Below are positions 8,076 through 13,646 of a stretch of 13,646 bases of DNA, piece after piece. The notes below the pieces were generated by a model. It searched no databases, was not told the origin of the DNA, and saw only the letters and a program-made list of their open reading frames with translations. The DNA lies in contig JANWZF010000026.1 of assembly GCA_025054905.1 (NCBI GenBank), positions 1-13,646 on the forward strand. Direction: 5' to 3'. The position numbers were made by a program, and so were the translations under genes. Positions within the stretch are counted from its first letter, which is position 1; each line of letters begins with the position of its first letter. The stretch comes from Tepidimonas sp. (GTDB taxonomy: Bacteria; Pseudomonadota; Gammaproteobacteria; Burkholderiales; Burkholderiaceae_C).

Positions 8076-8084
8076 CAAACCGCC

Positions 8085-8552
8085 ATGGCGCTGAACGCAG
8101 CGGCATGGGCTCTGTGCCTGGCCTGGGCGGCTGAGGCCGGTGGATTGGCCACCGACCCGGAGGTAGCGGTGCAGCCCGGCGAGCAGGCCTGGCCGGCGCA
8201 GCAGCTGGAGCTGCGCTGGCTGCATAGCATCGAGCGCGGGCAGTGGATCGAGCGCTACGTGCTGCCAGCGGCTGCCGACGCGGCCGCCCAGTTGCGGCTG
8301 CAGCAGGTGCGGGTGGTGGGCAGCGGCGCGGGCATGGAGCCGGCCCCACAGGCGCGCTGGCGCGCTGGGGGGTACGAATGGAGCCCCGCGACTCCCGTGC
8401 CGACGCTGCTGCTGGCCCATTCCCCCCACGCGGCCGATTACACGCTGTGCCTGGACGGCCGCTGCGCGCCGCTGACGCACTGGTTACCCAACCCCGCCGC
8501 TGCGCGGCAAGGGGTGATTCGGCTGCGTCCCTGCCGGCTCCCCACCCGGTAA
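8085..8552 (+). CDS. DUF1850 protein linked to the TAXI-TRAP transporter
   Basis: A 155-residue protein of the DUF1850 family, recognised by LRWLHSIERGQWIERYVL (residues 43-60), which corresponds to the family's conserved His-Ser-x-Glu strand, and by a later GAGMEP segment. The first ~20 residues are hydrophobic (MALNAAAWALCLAWAAEAGG) and could be a signal peptide or anchor, though without the usual N-terminal positive charge. DUF1850 genes are commonly found beside TAXI receptors and fused TRAP permeases, so an accessory role at the periplasmic side of the transporter is inferred; no activity is established. It starts 9 bases after the permease stop, with no obvious ribosome site, and probably closes the transporter operon. 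Confidence 0.85.
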   Translation: MALNAAAWALCLAWAAEAGGLATDPEVAVQPGEQAWPAQQLELRWLHSIERGQWIERYVLPAAADAAAQLRLQQVRVVGSGAGMEPAPQARWRAGGYEWSPATPVPTLLLAHSPHAADYTLCLDGRCAPLTHWLPNPAAARQGVIRLRPCRLPTR

Positions 8553-8571
8553 GACCAGCCCCGGCGGCGGC

Positions 8572-8589
8572 CTGTCATCGAGCCGTCAC
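8572..8589 (+). promoter_or_regulatory. Pho-box-like direct repeat upstream of the EAL/GGDEF gene
   Basis: CTGTCAT-CGAG-CCGTCAC has the layout of a PhoB binding site: two 7-base CTGTCAN half-sites separated by 4 bases. The first half-site is perfect and the second has one mismatch. The 4-base spacer is not AT-rich as in E. coli. About 11 bases further on is GATGAT (8600-8605), a weak -10 candidate at the spacing used by PhoB-activated promoters. If this promoter is real, transcription would begin near 8612 and translation would have to use the ATG at 8640 or later. Confidence 0.35.
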
Positions 8590-8600
8590 GTGCATCTTCG

Positions 8601-10514
8601 ATGATGCTTATCTCGAAGGGAAATCCCGCGCTGACGACCATGACGGTTCTGCCGATGCCCACCCCCGCATCGCCGCCTGACCCGCACGCGGTGCGGCTGC
8701 TGTTGCAGCAGGCGCGTCTGAGCATGCACTGGCAACCGATCGTCGAGTTGGCCACGCGTACGATCATCGGCCACGAGGGGCTGGTGCGCACGCCCCCCGG
8801 ATGCGCCTGGCGCTCCCCTGATCTGCTGTTTGCCGCTGCCCGGCGCGAGGGATGCACCCTGGAGCTGGAACACGCGTGCCTGCGGCTGGCACTGGCTGCG
8901 TGCGGCCAGGCCGGCATCGGACGGCTGTTTGTAAACCTGAGCGCCGAGGCGCTGGCCGCGCTGGCCGAGGAGGCGCTGCCGCAGCCATGCCCACGCCACG
9001 AGGGTCTGCCGCTGGCCGGGGTGGTGATCGAGCTGACGGAACACGAGCGCGTGCACGACCTGGCCCCGGTGCAGCAAGCGCTGGCACGCTGGCGCGCGGC
9101 CGGGGCCACGCTGGCGCTGGACGACTTCGGCGACGGCCGCTCCAGCTTGCGGCTGTGGTCCGAGCTGCGCCCGGAATGGGTCAAGATCGACAAGTATTTC
9201 GTGCGCGACGTGCAACGCAGCAGCGACAAGCTCAAGACCATCCGCGCGCTGCAACAACTGGCCGACACCTTCGGCTCACAGCTGATCGCCGAAGGGGTCG
9301 AACACCCCGATGAGCTGCTGGTGCTGCGCGATCTGGGGCTGCCCTACGCCCAGGGTTATCTGTTCGGCCGCCCGCAGGCCGCACTGGCCGATGCGCTGCC
9401 GGAAGCCGTGCAGCGCACGCTGCAGGCCCGCCACATCGTCGTGCTGCCGCAGGATCGCCACATCGCCAACCGCGGCTTGACTGCCCAGTCCCTGCTGATC
9501 GAAGCGCCGGCGCTGCCGCAAACGGCCAGCCACGCGCAGGTCGCCGAGCTGTTCCACCTGCACCCCGACCTCGAATCGGTGGCCCTGCTGGATGACCAGC
9601 AGCGCCCGGTCGGCCTGATCGCACGCCACACGCTGCAGGAACTCTCGCTCAGTCAACTCTATTTCCGCGAACTGTATGGACGCCGGCCGGCCCTGATCCA
9701 CGCCAACACCCAGCCCCTGTGCGTGGAGGTGCACACCCCGATCGAGCAGCTGACGCAGGTGCTGACGTCGCCCGATCAACGCTACTTGCGCGAAGGCTTC
9801 ATCCTGACCGAAAACGGCCGCTACCGCGGCCTGGGCACCAGCGAGCAGTTGGTGCGCCGCGTCACCGAGGCACGCATCGAGGCCGCGCGGCACGCCAACC
9901 CACTGACCGCGCTGCCTGGCAACGTACCGCTGACGATGCACATCGAGCGGTTGCTGGATCACGGCGAGCCTTTCATTGCCTGCTACGCCGACCTCAACCA
10001 TTTCAAGGCCTTCAACGACCATTATGGCTACTGGCGCGGCGACGAGATGATCCGTCTGCTGGCCCAGTGCCTGACTGCGGCGTGCGATACGCGGCTGGAC
10101 TTTCTGGGCCATGTCGGCGGCGACGATTTCGTGTTGCTGATGCAAAGCAGCGACTGGCAGGAGCGCATCGAGCGCGCCATCCTGACGTTCAACGAGCAGG
10201 CCAAGCGGCTCTACGACGAGGGCGCGCGTGCCGCCGGGGGCATCTGGGCCGAAGACCGCCACGGGGTGCAGCGCTTTCACCCGCTGACCACGCTGGCCGT
10301 CGGGGTGGTGCGGGTGCAGCCCGGCACCTACCACCAGGCCGAAGCGGTGGCCAGCGCTGCGGCCTTGGCCAAACATCATGCCAAGCAGTCCGCTCAGGGT
10401 CTGTACCTGCTGGAGCCGTCCCCGGCGGCCTCGGCGGCGGCCGCCGCACCGGTGGTGGCCGTCACCGCGGCGGCGTGGGCAGCGACCCTGCTGCCAGTGT
10501 CACCCTGCCAGTAA
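8601..10514 (+). CDS. EAL-CBS-CBS-GGDEF cyclic-di-GMP phosphodiesterase/regulator
   Basis: A 637-residue cytoplasmic protein without membrane helices. The EAL domain (about 30-265) keeps the expected catalytic residues: Glu59 in HEGLVR, Asn112 in FVNLSA, Glu144 in IELTE, Asp174-Asp175 in LDDFG, Lys195 in VKIDK, Glu231 in AEGVE and Gln251 in YAQGYLFGRP. It should therefore hydrolyse c-di-GMP. A CBS pair (about 293-425), a module that often binds adenine nucleotides, follows. A GGDEF domain (about 431-600) contains DLNHFKAFND, GD at 480-481 and the variant GGDDF (506-510). No RxxD inhibitory site is in register before it. The domain order is a known family in proteobacteria. The Ala-rich tail overlaps comEC by 121 bases. 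The start is uncertain: ATGs at 8601, 8604, 8640 and 8655 are in frame and none has a clear ribosome site. Confidence 0.93.
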   Translation: MMLISKGNPALTTMTVLPMPTPASPPDPHAVRLLLQQARLSMHWQPIVELATRTIIGHEGLVRTPPGCAWRSPDLLFAAARREGCTLELEHACLRLALAACGQAGIGRLFVNLSAEALAALAEEALPQPCPRHEGLPLAGVVIELTEHERVHDLAPVQQALARWRAAGATLALDDFGDGRSSLRLWSELRPEWVKIDKYFVRDVQRSSDKLKTIRALQQLADTFGSQLIAEGVEHPDELLVLRDLGLPYAQGYLFGRPQAALADALPEAVQRTLQARHIVVLPQDRHIANRGLTAQSLLIEAPALPQTASHAQVAELFHLHPDLESVALLDDQQRPVGLIARHTLQELSLSQLYFRELYGRRPALIHANTQPLCVEVHTPIEQLTQVLTSPDQRYLREGFILTENGRYRGLGTSEQLVRRVTEARIEAARHANPLTALPGNVPLTMHIERLLDHGEPFIACYADLNHFKAFNDHYGYWRGDEMIRLLAQCLTAACDTRLDFLGHVGGDDFVLLMQSSDWQERIERAILTFNEQAKRLYDEGARAAGGIWAEDRHGVQRFHPLTTLAVGVVRVQPGTYHQAEAVASAAALAKHHAKQSAQGLYLLEPSPAASAAAAAPVVAVTAAAWAATLLPVSPCQ

Positions 10515-12889
10515 AAACGGCGCCGCTGGCGCTCGCACGTCCAGGCATCGGGCCGATCGCTGCGCCAGACGAAGGCGCCGCACTGCGGCGTGCCCACCAC
10601 CGGGATCCCCCGCTGCGCCAGGCGCTGCAACACCTCGGCGTGTGGGTGGCCATAGAGGTTGCGCCAGCCCGCCTGCAGCGCCACGACCCGCGGGCGCAGG
10701 GTCTGCAGCCAGGGTTCGGAGGTCGAGGTGCGGCTGCCGTGGTGCGCTGCCACCAGCAGCGTCGCCCTTAGCCCCGGATACGCCGCCACCAACGTCTGCT
10801 CCACCGCTGCCGGAATATCCCCTGGCAGCACGGCGCTGGTTTGCCCCTGGTCGATCCACAGCACGCACGAGCGGGCATTGTCATCGGGCAGCCGCGCATC
10901 CGCTGGGGGAGGCGGAGGATGCAAAAAGGCAAACGTCACCCCATCCCATTGCCACGTCTGCCCCGCCGTGCAGGATTGCACGTGGGCCAGCCCCGCAGGC
11001 GTGGCACCGCGGGGCGCCCACCAGACGGCTTGCGGGTACGCCGCCGCCAGCACCGGCCAGCCGCTGGCGTGGTCGGCATCGTCGTGGCTGAGCACCACGG
11101 CATCGGGCCGCACCCCCAGCGCCTGCAGCCAGGGCAGCAGCACGCGCTCGGCGGCCGTGGCCGGGCCCAACGGCGGGCCGCTGTCCACCACCAGCGTGTG
11201 GCGCGCCGTGCGCACCAGCACGGCCGAGCCCTGGCCGACGTCGGGCAGCACCACCTCGAACGTCCCTGGCGCGGGCGCTGGCGGGCGGTAGGCCAGCGCC
11301 GGCCACACCAGCAACGCCCCCCAGGCACGCACGATCCACGGCCAGCGCTGCACCAGCACCCAGGCTCCGAGCGCGGCTGGGGCCGCCAGAGCCCACGGTA
11401 ACTCGGGGCGCTGCCAGGTGGCCAGCGGCCAGCGGGCCAGGGGCTGCAACACCTGCCACAGAACGCTGGCCAGCCAGGCCGCGGCATCGGCCAGCGGCGG
11501 CACCCCCACCCCGAGCAAGGCCAGCGGCGTCACTCCCCACGTCACCCACGGAATCGCCAGCGCGTTGGCCAGCAGCCCCACCACCGACAGCTGGCCAAAC
11601 CAGGCGAGCAACCACGGGGCCAGCGCCACGAAGATCGCCCATTGCGTGTGCCAATAGCGCCAGGCCCAGCTCCGCCAGCGCTGGCCCGGCGGTGCCGTGT
11701 CCTCCTCGGCCGCCCCCCGGCCCAGCAGCACCGCCACCGCGACAAAGCTGAGCCAGAACCCCGACTGCAGCCAGGCCCACGGGTCGACCGCCAGCGCCAC
11801 CGCCATCACCGCCAACCACAGCTGCGGCCACGGCCACCGGCGCCCCAGCAGACGCAGCGCCAGCACCAGGGCCAGCATCGCCACGGTGCGTTGGGCCGGC
11901 ACCCCCCCGCCGGCAAACGCCGCGTATCCCGCCGCCACCGTCACCCCGACCAAGGCCTCCACCAACGGGGTCGGAGCGTGCATCAGCAACCCTGGCCAGC
12001 GCTGCGCCAGCCGCGCCCAGGCGACACGGGTCAGCCCGACCGCCAGCACCGCCAGCATCGTCACGTGCACACCGGAGATCGCCACCAGGTGCGCCACCCC
12101 GGTGGCGCGGATCACCTCCCACTGCGCCGGCGTCAGGCTGGCCTGATCGCCGGTGACCAGGGCCACCACCAGGGCGCTGGCCGCCGGATCGAAGCGCGGC
12201 GCAAGCTGCCCCTGCAGGCGCGCGCGCACCTCGGCACGTGCGCGCGCCAGCGGGGCGCTCCAGGGTTCATCGGCCAGCAGCCGAGGGGCAGCCGGCCCGT
12301 GCGTGCGCACGCTGCCCGTGGCCGCCACGCCCTCGCGCCAGGCCCACGCTTCGACGTCAAAGCCATGGGGATTGGCCAGCCCGCGCGGACGTTGCAGCCT
12401 CAAAGGGCCTTCCCAGACCTGGCCCGGCCAGACCCGCGGCGGCACGGGGTCCGAGCCACGCCAGCTCAACCACACGGTCCCCACCGGCTGCCCGGGTGGC
12501 AGCCCCTCGAATGCCAGCAGCTCGGCGGCAAAGCGGGTGCCGCGCTCATCCTCGCGGGGCAACCCCACGACGCGCCAACGCGCCCAGCCGGCGGCGCCAT
12601 CCAGCGCCGCAGGCCACAGCTGTCCGATCAGCGTGCTACCGCGCCAGCCGGCCTGCGCCGCCCCCAACAGCGCCAGCGCCATCCACACCACCAGCTGGCC
12701 TGGCCAGCCCGCCCAGCGCCGCCAGGCAGCGGCGGCCAACCCGGCCAGCCCCAACAGCCCCCATGCAACGTAGGTAGGGGCTGGATCCAGGGTGGGTTGC
12801 AGCAGCTGTAGCGCGTGCCCGCCCAGCCAGCCCAACAACGCGGCGGTCATGATCGACCGCCACCACGCCGCAGTCTGCAGCCCCACCAT
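10394..12889 (-). CDS. comEC: ComEC/Rec2 family DNA-uptake channel protein
   Basis: An 831-residue inner-membrane protein that in transformable bacteria carries single-stranded DNA across the inner membrane. Residues 1-80 hold N-terminal helices. Residues 80-205 are the soluble DUF4131/OB-like region. The competence domain, about 235-530, has HLVAISGVHVTMLA (267-280) and many helices. The C-terminal metallo-beta-lactamase-like domain begins DVGQGSAVLVRT (550-561) and carries SHDDADHASG (601-610), LPGDI (688-692), AAHHGSR (714-720) and a late CGAFVWRSDRPDAW. Metal-binding residues of the HxDxDH motif are kept (His602, Asp604, Asp606, His607). The ATG at 12889 is chosen over an upstream one at 12958 because GGGAGG lies 7 bases before it. 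The conserved family end is near residue 792; the last ~40 residues are Ala-rich and antisense to the end of the EAL gene. Confidence 0.95.
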   Translation of the reverse strand: MVGLQTAAWWRSIMTAALLGWLGGHALQLLQPTLDPAPTYVAWGLLGLAGLAAAAWRRWAGWPGQLVVWMALALLGAAQAGWRGSTLIGQLWPAALDGAAGWARWRVVGLPREDERGTRFAAELLAFEGLPPGQPVGTVWLSWRGSDPVPPRVWPGQVWEGPLRLQRPRGLANPHGFDVEAWAWREGVAATGSVRTHGPAAPRLLADEPWSAPLARARAEVRARLQGQLAPRFDPAASALVVALVTGDQASLTPAQWEVIRATGVAHLVAISGVHVTMLAVLAVGLTRVAWARLAQRWPGLLMHAPTPLVEALVGVTVAAGYAAFAGGGVPAQRTVAMLALVLALRLLGRRWPWPQLWLAVMAVALAVDPWAWLQSGFWLSFVAVAVLLGRGAAEEDTAPPGQRWRSWAWRYWHTQWAIFVALAPWLLAWFGQLSVVGLLANALAIPWVTWGVTPLALLGVGVPPLADAAAWLASVLWQVLQPLARWPLATWQRPELPWALAAPAALGAWVLVQRWPWIVRAWGALLVWPALAYRPPAPAPGTFEVVLPDVGQGSAVLVRTARHTLVVDSGPPLGPATAAERVLLPWLQALGVRPDAVVLSHDDADHASGWPVLAAAYPQAVWWAPRGATPAGLAHVQSCTAGQTWQWDGVTFAFLHPPPPPADARLPDDNARSCVLWIDQGQTSAVLPGDIPAAVEQTLVAAYPGLRATLLVAAHHGSRTSTSEPWLQTLRPRVVALQAGWRNLYGHPHAEVLQRLAQRGIPVVGTPQCGAFVWRSDRPDAWTCERQRRRFYWQGDTGSRVAAHAAAVTATTGAAAAAEAAGDGSSRYRP

Positions 12890-12896
12890 CGTCCCG

Positions 12897-12902
12897 CCTC
12901 CC
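12897..12902 (-). promoter_or_regulatory. Ribosome binding site of comEC
   Basis: On the minus strand GGGAGG stands 7 bases before the ATG at 12889. It fixes the comEC start and excludes the 23-residue upstream extension. Confidence 0.8.
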
Positions 12903-12953
12903 TGCTGGAGCTGTAGTCTAATGGAGACGGTCAGGCCAGCCCGATCCGCTGCG

Positions 12954-12959
12954 TACAAT
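12954..12959 (+). promoter_or_regulatory. Probable -10 box of the RidA-family gene
   Basis: TACAAT matches the sigma-70 -10 consensus at five of six positions. It lies 37 bases before the ATG at 12997, so transcription would begin near 12966 with a leader of about 30 bases. No convincing -35 hexamer is seen at 16-18 base spacing. The intergenic region with comEC (12890-12996) is about 107 bases and must also hold the comEC promoter, for which no clear boxes were found. Confidence 0.45.
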
Positions 12960-12996
12960 GGGGCGCGGTCTTTTCACGAAGCTTGGAATCCAACCG

Positions 12997-13467
12997 ATGA
13001 GCGTCTATACGCGTTTGCAGCAACTGGGCCTTGCATTGCCGCCGGTGGCGGTGCCTGCCGCGGCTTACGTGCCATTCGTGCGCAGCGGCCCGCTGATCTT
13101 TCTGAGCGGCCACATCGCCAAGCGCGCCGGACAACCCTGGGTCGGCCAGCTGGGCACCGACATGACGACCGCCGAAGGGCAGGCCGCGGCGCGTGCCGTG
13201 GCGATCGACCTGCTCGGGACGCTGGAGGCCGCCTGTCGCGCCGCTGGCACCGACCTCGATGGCGTGGCGCGCATCGTCAAGGTGCTCAGCTTGGTCAACT
13301 CCAGCCCCCACTACACCGAGCAGCACTGGGTCACCAACGGCTGTTCGGAACTGCTGCAGCAGGTGTTTGGCCCCGAAGTGGGCGCCCATGCGCGCAGCGC
13401 CTTCGGCGTGGCGCAGCTGCCGCTGGGGGCCTGCGTCGAAATCGAGCTGATCGCCGAGCTGCGCTGA
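12997..13467 (+). CDS. RidA (YjgF/YER057c/UK114) family protein
   Basis: A 156-residue protein of the RidA superfamily, small cytosolic trimers. Founding members hydrolyse reactive enamine/imine intermediates made by PLP enzymes. Visible signatures are LIFLSGHIAK (33-42), an AAR-x8-GTLEAAC stretch (64-80), the VARIVKVLSLV strand (90-100) and the C-terminal ARSAFGVAQLPLGACVEIELIAEL (132-155). Arg133 is at the position of the catalytic arginine of E. coli RidA. At 156 residues it is longer than the ~128-residue archetype and resembles the longer cd02199-type subgroup, whose substrate is less certain. The ATG at 12997 has a weak GGAA site 8 bases upstream. The longer frame starting at 12958 is rejected because that ATG overlaps the -10 box. 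The gene appears to be transcribed alone. Confidence 0.92.
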   Translation: MSVYTRLQQLGLALPPVAVPAAAYVPFVRSGPLIFLSGHIAKRAGQPWVGQLGTDMTTAEGQAAARAVAIDLLGTLEAACRAAGTDLDGVARIVKVLSLVNSSPHYTEQHWVTNGCSELLQQVFGPEVGAHARSAFGVAQLPLGACVEIELIAELR

Positions 13468-13479
13468 GGCCCTCCTCAG
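13464..13479. terminator. Inverted repeat containing both convergent stop codons
   Basis: CTGAGG-CCCT-CCTCAG forms a 6-bp stem with a 4-base loop. Its left arm contains the TGA of the RidA gene (13465-13467). Its right arm contains the minus-strand TGA (13476-13478) of the following gene. A symmetric hairpin between convergent genes suggests a shared transcript end, but there is no T-run on either side, so it is only a weak terminator candidate. Confidence 0.35.
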
Positions 13480-13646
13480 GACGCTGGCCACAGGCGCGTG
13501 GGCCGAAAGCCGAAGCGCACCTCGCGGCCCTTGCGGGCGCGGGCTGCGCTGGCGTTGTCGAGCATGCGCGCGGTCAGCCGTTCGCTGCGCGCCTGACCGC
13601 TGCGCGCCTGGCCTTCGACCAGCACCGCCTGGCCTGAGGTCACGAC
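13476..13646 (-). CDS. 3' end of an unrecognised minus-strand gene
   Basis: The minus strand is open from the window edge to a TGA at 13478-13476, giving the last 56 residues of a protein whose start lies beyond the window. The fragment begins VVTSGQAVLVEGQ, is rich in Arg and Ala (QARSGQARSERLTARMLDNA), and ends with REVRFGFRPTRLWPAS. The last part looks like a compact basic C-terminus. The family was not recognised. It is called coding because it ends 8 bases from the convergent RidA stop, fills otherwise empty sequence without internal stops, and has a residue mix typical of real genes here. A chance open frame in this GC-rich DNA cannot be excluded. Confidence 0.55.
   Translation of the reverse strand, partial: VVTSGQAVLVEGQARSGQARSERLTARMLDNASAARARKGREVRFGFRPTRLWPAS

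Noticed and set aside
6582..8480. A 632-codon open frame on the minus strand opposite the TRAP permease and DUF1850 genes
   Set aside because: It is dominated by Gln, His and Arg with no recognisable domain. It lies wholly antisense to two well-supported genes, as expected of shadow frames in GC-rich DNA.
10881..12122. A 413-codon minus-strand frame inside comEC and a 389-codon plus-strand frame at 11642-12811
   Set aside because: Both are extremely rich in Gly/Ala/Arg or Gln/Arg/His without domains, and they overlap the strongly supported comEC frame.
12909..12925. Possible comEC -10 box TAGACT on the minus strand (12915-12920)
   Set aside because: Only four of six consensus positions match and no -35 is found at the right spacing, so it is not listed as a promoter.
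12958..12996. Upstream start of the RidA protein at 12958 (and of comEC at 12958 on the other strand)
   Set aside because: The plus-strand ATG overlaps the TACAAT -10 box. The minus-strand extension is ruled out by the strong ribosome site before 12889.

Overview
The window is very GC-rich and tightly packed. Gene content and families (MoxR/DUF58/TgpA cluster, TAXI-TRAP transporter, ComEC, EAL-CBS-GGDEF protein) fit a betaproteobacterium of the order Burkholderiales, perhaps a Comamonadaceae-like lineage. This placement is inferred from family resemblance and codon/GC character only. No RNA genes, insertion sequences, CRISPR arrays or signs of recent transfer were seen. No gap between genes is longer than about 110 bases.

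Region 1 (1-4962, + strand) is an envelope operon: the 3' part of a MoxR AAA+ ATPase gene, a DUF58 protein, and a very long third gene. Each start codon overlaps the previous stop, which suggests translational coupling. The third gene encodes one uninterrupted 1050-residue protein. Its first ~690 residues are a TgpA-type membrane transglutaminase (DUF3488, transglutaminase core, DUF4129-like tail). Its last ~330 residues are a complete MltB-type (GH103) lytic transglycosylase. A signal-peptide-like hydrophobic segment joins the two. This apparent fusion, or extremely tight overlap, is the most interesting item in the window because it ties the poorly understood TgpA family to peptidoglycan cleavage.

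Region 2 (4963-8552, + strand) starts with a 100-base gap holding two back-to-back hairpins and a probable extended -10 promoter. It continues with a TAXI-type solute-binding protein, a fused TRAP permease and a small DUF1850 protein: a complete tripartite ATP-independent transporter cassette whose substrate cannot be read from the sequence.

Region 3 (8553-10514, + strand) is an EAL-CBS-CBS-GGDEF cyclic-di-GMP protein. It has an intact EAL catalytic set and a GGDDF variant signature. A Pho-box-like direct repeat lies just upstream.

Region 4 (10394-12889, - strand) is comEC, the DNA-uptake channel, convergent with the EAL gene; their low-complexity 3' ends overlap by 121 bases. A short divergent promoter region separates comEC from a RidA-family gene (12997-13467, +). 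That gene converges on the 3' end of an unrecognised minus-strand gene that runs off the window. An inverted repeat there contains both stop codons.
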